Origin: Hyphomicrobiales bacterium
Lineage (GTDB): Bacteria > Pseudomonadota > Alphaproteobacteria > Rhizobiales > Aestuariivirgaceae
Assembly (NCBI GenBank): GCA_016185245.1
Contig: JACPNZ010000009.1
Coordinates: 62,001-126,000 of the forward strand
Length of the DNA stretch: 64,000 nt
Reading direction: 5' to 3'
Shown: in pieces, positions 41,675 to 50,097 of the stretch
Position numbering within the stretch: the first letter of the stretch is position 1
Layout of the letters: every line of letters starts with the position of its first letter
Translations under genes and position numbers: made by a program
The notes under the pieces: generated by a model
The model's input: only the letters and a program-made list of their open reading frames with translations
Databases searched by the model: none
What the model was told of the DNA's origin: nothing

Positions 41675-43858
41675 ATGACGACAGGGACTTCTCCAGACCT
41701 TTCCGCACTCATCGCCCGCATGAGCCTCCCTGAGAAGATCGGGCAGCTCACCATGGTCACCGGCCACTGGGCGGTCACCGGCCCACGCGCCGACCCATTG
41801 TCGCTCGCCACCTTCCGCGACGGTTCGGCGGGCTGCATTCTCAATCTGTGGAGCCCCGAGGCGATGCGCGAGGCCCAGCGCGCCGCCAGCGAGGAAAGCC
41901 GCCTCGGCATTCCGCTGATCATCGGCTTCGACGTGGTGCACGGCCACCGCACGGTGTTTCCCATTCCCCTGGGCGAGGCGGCGAGCTTCGATCCGGCACT
42001 CTGGCAGGAGACGGCGGCGGCGGCGGCGAAGGAAGCCGCAGCCGACGGCATTTCGCTCACCTTCGCACCGATGCTCGATGTGGCGCGCGATCCGCGCTGG
42101 GGCCGCATCTGCGAGGGGCCGGGCGAGGATCCCTATGTCGGCCAAGTCTTCGCCGTGGCCAAGGTCAAGGGCTTCCAGGGACGCTCGCTCGATGATCCCG
42201 CTCGCCTTGCCGCCACCGCCAAGCACATCGGCGCCTATGGCGCAACGCTCGCCGGGCGCGACTATGCCAGTGCCGATCTCTCCGAGAGCGACATGGCGGA
42301 AGTCCAGCTTCCGGCCTTCGCCAGCGCCGTTGCGGCGGGCGTTGCGGCGATCATGCCGTCGTTCAACGATATCGCCGGACTGCCGTCGACGGCCAACGCC
42401 GCGCTGCTCACCGGCCTCCTCCGCCAGCGCTGGGGCTTCGATGGCATCATTGTCAGCGACTACAATGCGGTTGCCGAGCTCATCGTCCATGGGGTGGCGG
42501 CCGACCATGCCGAGGCGGCAGCGCTCGCACTCCGGGCCGGCGTCGACATCGACATGATGGGCGGCTCCTACTCGCGCGGGCTGGCGGAGGCGCTGGTACG
42601 CGGCCTCGTCACGTTGCCCGAAATCGATGCGGCAGTTCTGCGGGTCCTTCGCCTCAAGGAGCGCCTCGGCCTCTTCGCCGATCCCTATCGCGGCATCGGC
42701 CCGGATGCGGAACCGGCACGTGTCGCCCATCGCGGGTTAGCGAGGCGGGCTGCGGCCGCGGCCATGGTGCTGCTCAAGAACGAGGCGAAGGCCCTGCCGC
42801 TCTCTTCGACCGGCGGCGCCATCGCGGTGATCGGGCCTCTCGCCCAGGCTGCCGATGACATGCTCGGCCCCTGGTCGGGAGCGGGGCGGGCCGAGGATTG
42901 TGTTACACTGCTCGACGGCATCCGCGCCGCATTTCCGGGCCGCACCATTCTTTATGAACCGGCCAGCGGCTTCGATTCCGCCAAGGCCACCATGGCGCTA
43001 GCCCGCGAGGCGGAGGCAATCGTCTTCTGCGGCGGCGAAACGCGGCGGATGAGCGGCGAGGCGAATTCGCGCGGCGAGCCCGACTTGGCCCTCGCCCAAC
43101 GCCGGCTGGCAACCAAACTCATCGCAACCGGCAAACCGGTCATCGCCATCATCTGCTGCGGCCGGCCCATCGTGCTGCCGCCGGTTCTCGTCGACAAGGC
43201 CGCCGCCATCCTGGTTGCCTGGTTCGGCGGCAGCGAGGCGGGAACCGCACTCGGCGATGTTCTCAACGGCCACAGCGAACCGGGCGGCCGGCTGCCGGTC
43301 ACCTGGCCCGCCGCCATCGGGCAGATTCCCATCTATTACGCCCGGCGCCGTTCGGGCCGGCCGGCCGACGCCCGGCAGCACTACACCTCGAAGTATCTCG
43401 ACATTCCGGTCGAGCCGCAATTCGCCTTCGGCCATGGCCTCGGCTATGCGCCGTTGCGCTTCGCCAATGCGCAGGTTGACCGCGCCACGATCGGCCCCGG
43501 CCAGAGCCTCACGGTGAGCGTCGATGTAGTGAACGACGGCAACCGCGAAGGGGCCACCGTAGCGATGCTCTATGTACAGGATCCGGTGGCCAGCCTGGCG
43601 CGGCCCATAATGCTGCTCAAGCGCTTTGAGAAAATCTCCGTCGCCCCAGGTGCTGTGGCGACGGTGCATTTCACCCTCACGACCGATGTCTTTGCCTTCC
43701 TTGGCATCGACATGGAGCGGATCGTCGAAAGCGGCCGCATCGATCTTCTGATCGGCGGGCGGGCGGTGGAAGAGGAACTGCTGCGGCTTACCATCGAGGT
43801 GACCGGCGGTCGCAGCCACATCGCTGCCGCATCCGTCCGAGCCGCCGTCAATAGGTGA
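41675..43858 (+). CDS. Glycoside hydrolase family 3 (beta-glucosidase-like), cytoplasmic
   Basis: 727 residues. The GH3 N-terminal barrel has the substrate-binding blocks GFDVVHGHRTVFPIPLG, RDPRWGRICEGPGEDP and KHIGAYGA, and the nucleophile Asp in IIVSDYNAVAEL. The C-terminal sandwich holds LLKNEAKALPL and the FGHGLGYAPLRF segment, then a fibronectin-III-like tail with LKRFEKISVAPGAVATVHF. No signal peptide is seen, unlike periplasmic BglX, so it should act in the cytoplasm on imported beta-glycosides. It ends overlapping the convergent pilus gene by 11 bases. Confidence 0.92.
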   Translation: MTTGTSPDLSALIARMSLPEKIGQLTMVTGHWAVTGPRADPLSLATFRDGSAGCILNLWSPEAMREAQRAASEESRLGIPLIIGFDVVHGHRTVFPIPLGEAASFDPALWQETAAAAAKEAAADGISLTFAPMLDVARDPRWGRICEGPGEDPYVGQVFAVAKVKGFQGRSLDDPARLAATAKHIGAYGATLAGRDYASADLSESDMAEVQLPAFASAVAAGVAAIMPSFNDIAGLPSTANAALLTGLLRQRWGFDGIIVSDYNAVAELIVHGVAADHAEAAALALRAGVDIDMMGGSYSRGLAEALVRGLVTLPEIDAAVLRVLRLKERLGLFADPYRGIGPDAEPARVAHRGLARRAAAAAMVLLKNEAKALPLSSTGGAIAVIGPLAQAADDMLGPWSGAGRAEDCVTLLDGIRAAFPGRTILYEPASGFDSAKATMALAREAEAIVFCGGETRRMSGEANSRGEPDLALAQRRLATKLIATGKPVIAIICCGRPIVLPPVLVDKAAAILVAWFGGSEAGTALGDVLNGHSEPGGRLPVTWPAAIGQIPIYYARRRSGRPADARQHYTSKYLDIPVEPQFAFGHGLGYAPLRFANAQVDRATIGPGQSLTVSVDVVNDGNREGATVAMLYVQDPVASLARPIMLLKRFEKISVAPGAVATVHFTLTTDVFAFLGIDMERIVESGRIDLLIGGRAVEEELLRLTIEVTGGRSHIAAASVRAAVNR

Positions 43859-44816
43859 CGGTGACCACCACATTGTCGGTGTAGGTCATGGGGGGCGGCG
43901 TCGTCTGTACGGGCACCCGGCCATAGCCCGTATAGTTTTGCGCGGCACCCGTGCCGGTGGCGGTGAGGGTGTCGGTGCCGGAGGTGCTGCCCCAGGGCTG
44001 GCTCATGGCCGCATCCCGGTAGATGCCATAGGTGACCTTGCTGGTGGTGGCGGTGTTGCTCATCTTCCGCGCCGTAGGGCCGGTTCCGCCGGAAGAGCCG
44101 TTGCTCAGGCCTACCTCGTAGAGCGTTCCGGAGGTGCAGTTCACCGAAATGCTGTTGGTGGTGGTCTTGACCGTGGCAAGCGTGCCGGTGCTGCCGAAGG
44201 CCAGGTTGGTGGCCGAAACCGTGCAGGTCGATTCATTGGTGAGGCGCACGATGAAGGGCGCCTGGGTGAGATTGGGCAAGGGTGCCGGCTGGCAGTTCTG
44301 CACATTGGAGTAGTTGTAGGCGATCTGGGTGTTGTTGCCGCCGAAAGACGACAGGAAGGTGCCGGTCGGAATGCCGGTCTGATTGTTGGCGAGGCGAGCA
44401 TAGATGGTCCGGGTAAGCGTTCCGGTGCCGTTGGCGCCGAGCGACAGCAGCATGCCGGGCGGGCGCGGCGAGCGGTTCCACAGGGCGGTGAAGGACCCCC
44501 ACACCTGGCCGAAGCCATTGTTGGTATAGATGTTGTAGGCAAGCCGGGTCACGCCCTGCAGCATGTAGCGCAGCGAGCCGTCGCTGTTGGCGCCGCCACT
44601 GCCGGCATTGAAATTGGCGCAGATGCGCACCTGGGTGTTGGGCGTGCCGGTGCAGGTGGCGGTGAAGGTGCCGGTGGTCTGGATATTGTTGGAGGTGGCG
44701 ACCCCGACATTGCCGAAATCGAGGCCGGTATTGGTGAAGCTGCATGCCTGGGCCCCAGCCGGCTGGCTGGAGATTGCGAGCAACGCCACCGCCAGGGCGA
44801 GCGCTCTCAACCGCAT
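43848..44816 (-). CDS. Csu-type pilus tip/minor subunit with two spore coat U domains
   Basis: 322-residue exported protein. The signal peptide MRLRALALAVALLAISSQPAGA is followed by two spore-coat-U (SCPU) beta-sandwich domains, one from ACSFTNTGLDFGNVGV and one from STCTVSATNLAFGSTG, each with paired cysteines and ending in strand-rich repeats (YTDNVVVTVTY at the C-terminus). Two-domain subunits at this operon position correspond to the CsuE-like tip adhesin. It is the last gene of the four-gene operon and overlaps the usher stop by 10 bases. Confidence 0.88.
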   Translation of the reverse strand: MRLRALALAVALLAISSQPAGAQACSFTNTGLDFGNVGVATSNNIQTTGTFTATCTGTPNTQVRICANFNAGSGGANSDGSLRYMLQGVTRLAYNIYTNNGFGQVWGSFTALWNRSPRPPGMLLSLGANGTGTLTRTIYARLANNQTGIPTGTFLSSFGGNNTQIAYNYSNVQNCQPAPLPNLTQAPFIVRLTNESTCTVSATNLAFGSTGTLATVKTTTNSISVNCTSGTLYEVGLSNGSSGGTGPTARKMSNTATTSKVTYGIYRDAAMSQPWGSTSGTDTLTATGTGAAQNYTGYGRVPVQTTPPPMTYTDNVVVTVTY

Positions 44817-47176
44817 GGCAGGGGCCCGATGCTGGCCTGGCCGGAGGCTTCCGGCTTGAAGGCGAAATGGACCTGGCAGGTGCGGGGGCCGTCGGTCACC
44901 GTCACGTCGTTCTGCGGACCCACTCCCGTCAGATAGACCTGGCCATCATAACCCATGGTGAATGTCTCCGGCGATCCGGCGAGGCTGACGGTCGCGCCCG
45001 GCGTCAGGTCCTTGCCGTCGCCATCCTTCAGCGTCAACAGGGCCGCTGTCTGGTCGGTCTTGACCCCAAAATCAACGACGACGCCGCTCAACTCGCGCGG
45101 CACGATCTCCACTTCAGCTTGCGGAGCAACCGCAGCCAGCGGCAGGTCGTTGACGTTGATGGCGATCTTGTTGCGTTCGAAAGAGCGCAATTGCGGCAGC
45201 AGCAGCTTGCCGTCGCCGCCGGTGGTGCCGGCATAGCGGTTTTCATACTCGACCTTGACCCCCGGGGCCCCGGCATCGATGACGGCGAAACTGTCAGCGA
45301 TATGATTTCCCAGCAGCAGCCCGCCGTTGGCCGCCACCACGGCGCCATCGATCGCCACATTGGCGTTGACCGCGCCGCCGCGTTCGATGATGCGGCCCTC
45401 GAGGCGGGCATTGCTCGTCTGGTAGCTGGCACCGGCAGCACTGTAGGAGGTGTTGCCCTCGCCGTCGGCAACGGTCCAGCCATAGGAGCCGGGGGTTCCG
45501 TCGCTGGTCTTGGTCGCTTCCGCCACCGCCGTCCAGCTCTTGCCGGCGGTGGCGATGCCGGCCGAGATCGAGACATCGCCCAATGGCATCGAGAAGCCGG
45601 CGAAGGCGCCATAGTCGCGGGCCCTGCCGAAATCGGAAAAGCCGCTGACATAGGCGGTGAGATTGTGGCCGAAGCTCTGGGTATAGCTGCCGCTGACGAT
45701 CAGCGAGCGCTTGCCATCGGCCGCCAGCTGGTGGACGAAATTGACGCCAATTCCCGCCTTGAGCTCGGGAAAGCCGTAGTTGACGCCGATCTGGTCGAGG
45801 GCCCTGGGAACTCCCGACCACAGGCTGTCGTTCGATGTGGGTCTGGCGGTGACCGCCGCCAGATCGTTGAAATCGCCGAAGGCCCGGCTGGTCGACAGGT
45901 TGAGGCCGAGGCGGCCGAAGCGGGCCTCCCAGCCGGCATGGACGAAGAGGCCCGTGTCGCCCTTGTAGTCGCTGGCGGCGATTGCGGCGTTGAACAGGCC
46001 GAAGCGTCCGGCCGAGACGAGGCTGCCGACGCCCACGTCGATCAGGTCGCGCTGGGCTTCGGCGTGGAATTCGGCGGTCATCATGTCGGCCAGACCATAG
46101 CGCAGGCTGGCCGCCGCCGCCGCATTGTCATAGCCGAAGGATTCGCTGCCGAAGCCGGTGCGGGCCACGCCCGCCTCAAGGGAGAAATCGTAGAGATCCT
46201 TCTTCAACAGATCGGGCGAGGTGAAGAACTCCTGTTCGCTGTCGATCTCGCGGCCGGTCGCGTCGGTGAGCACCACGCGCGCCGTCCCGGAACTGGTGTA
46301 GACCGGCAGGTTCTCGATGCGAAAGGGGCCGGGCGAGACATCGCTGGAATAGGTCTCGATGCCGCCGACGAAGACCTTGACCGTCGAGGGCACCTCGGCG
46401 CTGCCGTCGATCTGCGGCAGCGGCATGGTGATGAGATCGGGCCTCAGGCCGAAGTTGCGCCGCACCTGGATGCCGCCCATGCGGATCGGCCGGGTCCAGG
46501 CCAGGCCGCCGCTGATGATGTCGCCCAACTGATAGGTGCGCAAGCTCCCGGGGTCCGACCAGGTCCAATTGGTATCGAGGCGAAGGGCGGTGAAATCCGA
46601 AAACGTGGTGGTGCCGACGATGCCGGTCTGGCGCAGCGCGCCAAAGCGCGAAAAGGCCCGGGCATCGAGCGACAGGTTGGCGCCATCGACGGCAGTGGTC
46701 GAGTTGGGGATATTGTAGTTGGCCGAACCGTGGGCGGTATAGTTGACGACCGCTCCGGTCGAGCTCGCGGGCATCAGCAGATCGCCCTTGCCGGCGCCGT
46801 CGATGGTCTTGGCGGCGCGGGACCCATCGGGCAGTTCGATGGCGATCGACTGGGCCGCCTCGTCATAGACATAGGTAACGCCGGCAATCGAGTTGAGGCG
46901 GATCAGCTCGTCGGGCGGGCCGTCGCCCGGCACCAGGATGCCGATGTCGGTCAGTTCCGAGCGGGCCGAGGCGAGCTGGCCATCGGGCAACAGGGCAAAG
47001 GCAGCGATGACATTCGCCGGATAGCCGTTGAGGCGGACCTCGAGTTGCAGGGAAACCGGCGGAGGTTCGGCTGTCGCGGCCTGCCCGGCAAGCGGAATCA
47101 GAAGCAGGGCAAGCAGAACGGCCAACCGCGCGCTAGTTCGCCGCAACCACCCGCACTGTCGCTTCGATCGGACCAT
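44807..47176 (-). CDS. Csu-type fimbrial outer-membrane usher
   Basis: 789 residues. A basic N-terminus and hydrophobic core (RLAVLLALLLIPLAGQAATA) form the signal peptide. The remainder is a FimD/PapC-type usher: an N-terminal chaperone-binding domain, a long beta barrel (RTYQLGDIISGGLAW, IRMGGIQVRRNFGLRPDL), a plug-like insert (VEVPSTVKVFVGGIETYSSDV region), and C-terminal domains ending CQVHFAFKPEA. It would secrete and assemble pilin. The start at 47176 lies 44 bases inside the chaperone reading frame. It depends on the interrupted chaperone gene upstream. Confidence 0.9.
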   Translation of the reverse strand: MVRSKRQCGWLRRTSARLAVLLALLLIPLAGQAATAEPPPVSLQLEVRLNGYPANVIAAFALLPDGQLASARSELTDIGILVPGDGPPDELIRLNSIAGVTYVYDEAAQSIAIELPDGSRAAKTIDGAGKGDLLMPASSTGAVVNYTAHGSANYNIPNSTTAVDGANLSLDARAFSRFGALRQTGIVGTTTFSDFTALRLDTNWTWSDPGSLRTYQLGDIISGGLAWTRPIRMGGIQVRRNFGLRPDLITMPLPQIDGSAEVPSTVKVFVGGIETYSSDVSPGPFRIENLPVYTSSGTARVVLTDATGREIDSEQEFFTSPDLLKKDLYDFSLEAGVARTGFGSESFGYDNAAAAASLRYGLADMMTAEFHAEAQRDLIDVGVGSLVSAGRFGLFNAAIAASDYKGDTGLFVHAGWEARFGRLGLNLSTSRAFGDFNDLAAVTARPTSNDSLWSGVPRALDQIGVNYGFPELKAGIGVNFVHQLAADGKRSLIVSGSYTQSFGHNLTAYVSGFSDFGRARDYGAFAGFSMPLGDVSISAGIATAGKSWTAVAEATKTSDGTPGSYGWTVADGEGNTSYSAAGASYQTSNARLEGRIIERGGAVNANVAIDGAVVAANGGLLLGNHIADSFAVIDAGAPGVKVEYENRYAGTTGGDGKLLLPQLRSFERNKIAINVNDLPLAAVAPQAEVEIVPRELSGVVVDFGVKTDQTAALLTLKDGDGKDLTPGATVSLAGSPETFTMGYDGQVYLTGVGPQNDVTVTDGPRTCQVHFAFKPEASGQASIGPLPCG

Positions 47177-47858
47177 TGTCACTCTGAGCGATGATTTTGA
47201 CGGTTGTACCGGGAACCAGTTTCTTGCCGGCCTTGGCGGTCCATTGCCGGCCCGAATGGCCGAGCACATAGCCCGCCAGACCGTCGCCGAAGCTGACGGC
47301 GGAGCCCGACTGGGCAACAGCCCTTAGGGCCGACAGCTTGATGCGGCGGGCCCCGGCATTGTCGGCCGACAGGGTGAGGGCACCCTAGCTGAGTTCGGCC
47401 CTCCAGGAAATCTCGGGTGCTATGCCGGCGGTGGTGAAGAACACTGGGATCGAATAGCGGACATTGAAGTTGACGCCGTTGATGCCGGGCTTGAGGGCGG
47501 CCGGAATTTCGTCGACGACGAGGCGATAGCCTTCCTCGCCGGCGATCGGCTGCTTCGTGGTGCGGACGATGCGAATGACCGACTTCTGTCCGGCCACCAT
47601 CCTGACGGCCGGCGGGCTGACCACCGCATCGGTGGTGGCGACGAGGTCGTCCCTGCCGCCCGTCTGCTGCCATCGGAAGATGCGAATCTGGGCGTTGACC
47701 ACCGTCGCGCCCAGATTCTCGAGAGTGAGCGTCGTTGCCGCCCCCGGTGCCGGAACCTCGATGTTGACAGGTGCCACCTGCAGCGACGCGGCCGAAGCCG
47801 CGCCGGCCGCGGCCAGCAATTGCATGACAAGGACAGTTCCGGCAACGGAGATACGCAT
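47133..47858 (-). pseudogene. Csu-type pilus chaperone interrupted by an in-frame amber codon
   Basis: Starting MRISVAGTVLVMQLLAAAGAASA (signal peptide), the protein shows the periplasmic chaperone N-terminal Ig domain (RIFRWQQTGGRDDL, SVIRIVRTT, YRLVVDEIP, VRYSIPVFF). Codon 158 is TAG (47385-47387). The same frame then continues without further stops for 83 codons, through DNAGARRIKLSALRAVA, GYVLGHSGRQWTAKAGKKL and DNGPIEATVRVVAAN, the expected second domain, to a terminal TAG at 47133-47135. Full length would be 241 residues. The truncated 157-residue product would lack the second domain, so assembly of this pilus is doubtful unless the amber is suppressed or is a sequence error. Confidence 0.85.
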
Positions 47859-47868
47859 GGCGACGACC

Positions 47869-48321
47869 TTAGTAGGTAACGTAGACGGTCTCGGTGTCGG
47901 TGTAGGTGGCAGACGACGGCGTGTTCTGCGCCGGCACGTTGCCACCAACCGTGTAGCTCTGCACGCTACCGTTGCCGGTGCCGCCGGTCGACGACAGTGT
48001 GGCAGTGTAGGCCACATCCTCGCCGTTGCCGGCGTTGGTCATCGCCGCGGTGATCGAACCGACGGTCGCGCTGTTGCTCAGCGAGATCGCGTAGCCGGTG
48101 CCGTTGGTGCATTGGATATCAAGCCCGGCCGAGGCGGTGCGGGCCGTGTCGAGCACGCCATAGCTGCCGAAGTTCAGATTGCCCAGAGACTGGATCTTGC
48201 ATTCGGCCTGGATGGTGATCGAGGCATTGAAGTTGCTGCTGACCGTCGTTGCTGCGACGGCGGCGGCGGAGGCACTGGCGATCGCCGCCACGGCGGCGAT
48301 CGGAAGAACGAGTTTACGCAT
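47869..48321 (-). CDS. Csu-type pilin subunit (spore coat U domain)
   Basis: 150-residue exported pilin. The signal peptide MRKLVLPIAAVAAIASASAA is followed by one spore-coat-U domain with two cysteines (AECKIQSLGNLNFGSYG and LDIQCTNGTGYAISLSN) and the usual C-terminal strand ETVYVTY. It is the first gene of the operon, as expected for the major subunit. AGGAAG precedes the ATG at 48321. The chaperone gene starts 10 bases after its stop. Confidence 0.9.
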   Translation of the reverse strand: MRKLVLPIAAVAAIASASAAAVAATTVSSNFNASITIQAECKIQSLGNLNFGSYGVLDTARTASAGLDIQCTNGTGYAISLSNSATVGSITAAMTNAGNGEDVAYTATLSSTGGTGNGSVQSYTVGGNVPAQNTPSSATYTDTETVYVTY

Positions 48322-48638
48322 GACACTTCCTATTACGCTGTGTTGACGGAGCCGAACCGGCCGAAACATGTCGCCATGTCCAGGCCCCCTTCCGTCTCCG
48401 GCGGAATTTCTATTCAATTAGACTCTAAGTTGAGGTCAATAATTCTACTTAAGTGCACCATAAGCGAATGCGCCAGTTTGAGTCACAACGCCGCCCACCC
48501 CGGCACTTCAAGGAGTTGCCGGGCAGACGGTTCGACCTACGAGTCAAGCCTGTGAAAGATGAGTTGTCGCGTAACGAATCAGCGCGACACGCTTTGTAAA
48601 GCATGGCACGCGAATGGCCTTCGGCCGTAGTCGGAGCG
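48322..48638. other. Intergenic region upstream of the pilus operon
   Basis: 317 bases between the pilin gene start and the end of the small HTH gene. I see no supported gene in it. It is less GC-rich than the surroundings around 48410-48480, holds the candidate pilus promoter, and presumably any operator for the pilus operon. No clear RNA gene or terminator hairpin was recognised. Confidence 0.6.
48411..48439 (-). promoter_or_regulatory. Candidate promoter of the pilus operon
   Basis: On the minus strand TTGACC and TGAATA are separated by 17 bases, about 90 bases upstream of the pilin start, in a locally AT-rich stretch. The -35-like hexamer is good and the -10 weak. It is a pattern match only. 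Confidence 0.3.
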
Positions 48639-48905
48639 TCAGTCCTTGATCATGTAGATGTAGGCGGTGCTGACGCCGAACTTCTTGGCCAGCCGGGCCG
48701 CCGGAACGCCCTTGGACCTGAGCGCCAGGACCTCGGCCCGCATGCGCTTGGTCTCGACCGCGGTGCGCCTGGTGCGCGCCCCCGGCCGGCGGACCGGGCC
48801 CGCCTTCGCCGCTATCTTCGCCACCCGTTCGGCCTCGCGCTGGAAATCCTTGAGCAAGGTGACGATCTTGTCGAGCCGGTTGATCTGCCGTTTGGTCAGC
48901 GCCAT
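48639..48905 (-). CDS. Small basic protein with resolvase-type HTH
   Basis: 88 residues from the ATG at 48905 (MALTKRQINRLDKIVTLL). The N-terminal half is a basic amphipathic region; the C-terminal half is a helix-turn-helix resembling the DNA-binding end of Hin/resolvase proteins (AEVLALRSKGVPAARLAKKFGVSTAYIYMI). There is no recombinase catalytic domain. It could be a small regulator or a nucleoid-type DNA-binding protein; it lies upstream of the pilus operon on the same strand, 317 bases away. Function unknown; the reading frame is plausible but unconfirmed. Confidence 0.6.
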   Translation of the reverse strand: MALTKRQINRLDKIVTLLKDFQREAERVAKIAAKAGPVRRPGARTRRTAVETKRMRAEVLALRSKGVPAARLAKKFGVSTAYIYMIKD

Positions 48906-49022
48906 TTTCCAGTCCCCGTTAGTTATCCGGGATTGACTAGACTGTCGGCGCGCCGCAAGCAACCGAATTCGCGCCAAGCAAACGGACCGATACGCGCATA
49001 ACTACAAAGGCCGCCCCGGCCG

Positions 49023-49343
49023 CTACTGGGTCACCACCGCGATTGCCGTCATGCTCGGGTGGCGCTTGCAGAAATAACTATAGGTGCCGGGCTTGGCGAA
49101 AGTGAAAGCAAAGCCGACATCCTTGCCGAAGAATCCGGAATCGAATGCGCCGTCGGGCCGGCCCGGCGGACCGGCGGTGACCGAGTGCTCGATGCCGTCG
49201 CCATTCATCCAGGTGACCGTGGCTCCGGCCTTCACCTCGAGCGACTTGGGGCTGGTACTGAAACAGCTTGATGGCGATCGTGGCATCGCCGGCAGGGGCA
49301 ATGGCGCCGGCGGCGACCTCGAATTCATTGCGGCGGCCGCCAT
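49023..49343 (-). pseudogene. Cupredoxin (plastocyanin-like) gene with frame disruptions
   Basis: The last about 70 residues form a good cupredoxin: SLEVKAGATVTWMNGDGIEHSVTAG with the first copper histidine, and YSYFCKRHPSMTAIAVV with Cys, His and Met ligands. The preceding part is in another frame: EFEVAAGAIAPAGDATIAI then KLFQYQP joins KSLEV only if one base of the GGGG run at 49248-49251 is removed. The only start in the downstream frame, ATG at 49343, is separated from that segment by a second frame change. Read straight, the frame stays open (106 residues) but with an unrelated proline/serine-rich middle. No signal peptide is visible. Decay or base-calling error in a homopolymer are both possible. 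Confidence 0.65.
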
Positions 49344-49401
49344 CACAAGTTCTTGTGAAAATTGTGGAGGCACCGGTGCAACTTCCAGCACCACTGCCGC
49401 G

Positions 49402-50097
49402 TTATGTCGGATTCGCGCTTTCGAGGGCGGCGGCGATCCGGGCGGCGCGCGGGTCGGTTGACGCCGCACGGGTGGCGGCGAACACGGCGGTCGACTTGAG
49501 GATCACGCCATCGTCGAGAATTTTGAGATGGTTGGCGGCGAGTGTCGAGCCGGTGGTGGTGATGTCGACGATGATCTCGGCAAGCCCCGCGGCGGGAGCG
49601 CCTTCGGTGGCGCCAAGGCTTTCGACGATGCGATAGCCGGTCACCCCCTTCTCGGCGAAGAAGCGGCGGGTGAGGTTGTGGTACTTGGTGGCGACCCGCA
49701 GCCTTCGCCCATGGCGCTCGTAAAAGCTTTCCGAGACCTCGTCGAGATCGGCCATGGAAGCGACATCGAGCCAGCATTCGGGCACGGCCACCACGACGTT
49801 CGCCGGGCCGAAGCCGAGTCCCAGGAGGATTTTGGTCGAAGGATCGCCGGGGGCGATCGTCTCGTGCAGAAGGTCGGCGCCGGTGATGCCGAGATCGACC
49901 TTACCGTCCTTGAGCTTCTGGGCGATCTCCGAGGCGGAGAGGAAGGCCACCTCGACGGTGTCCAGGCCGGCGAGCCTGCCGCGATAGCCGCGCTTGGCAC
50001 CCAGCCGCTCGATGGCGAGGCCGGCCCGGGCCAGCCGTTCGGCGGCGGCTTCCATCAAGCGGCCTTTGGAGGGAATAGCGAGAGTGAGCACACTCAT
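49402..50097 (-). CDS. hisG: ATP phosphoribosyltransferase catalytic subunit, short form
   Basis: 231 residues, the short HisG that lacks the C-terminal regulatory domain and needs HisZ. It starts the histidine pathway by joining ATP and PRPP. Blocks seen are [38 protein letters not shown] and the PRPP loop region [16 protein letters not shown]. Its ATG overlaps the hisZ stop (ATGA). The frame-disrupted cupredoxin follows on the same strand. Confidence 0.96.
   Translation of the reverse strand: MSVLTLAIPSKGRLMEAAAERLARAGLAIERLGAKRGYRGRLAGLDTVEVAFLSASEIAQKLKDGKVDLGITGADLLHETIAPGDPSTKILLGLGFGPANVVVAVPECWLDVASMADLDEVSESFYERHGRRLRVATKYHNLTRRFFAEKGVTGYRIVESLGATEGAPAAGLAEIIVDITTTGSTLAANHLKILDDGVILKSTAVFAATRAASTDPRAARIAAALESANPT

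Noticed and set aside
1653-47387. Reassignment of TAG as a sense codon genome-wide
   Set aside because: TAG ends several intact genes at the expected length (hslU, hyfI, glgP, adenosine kinase, EamA), and the MttB-like gene contains no in-frame amber.
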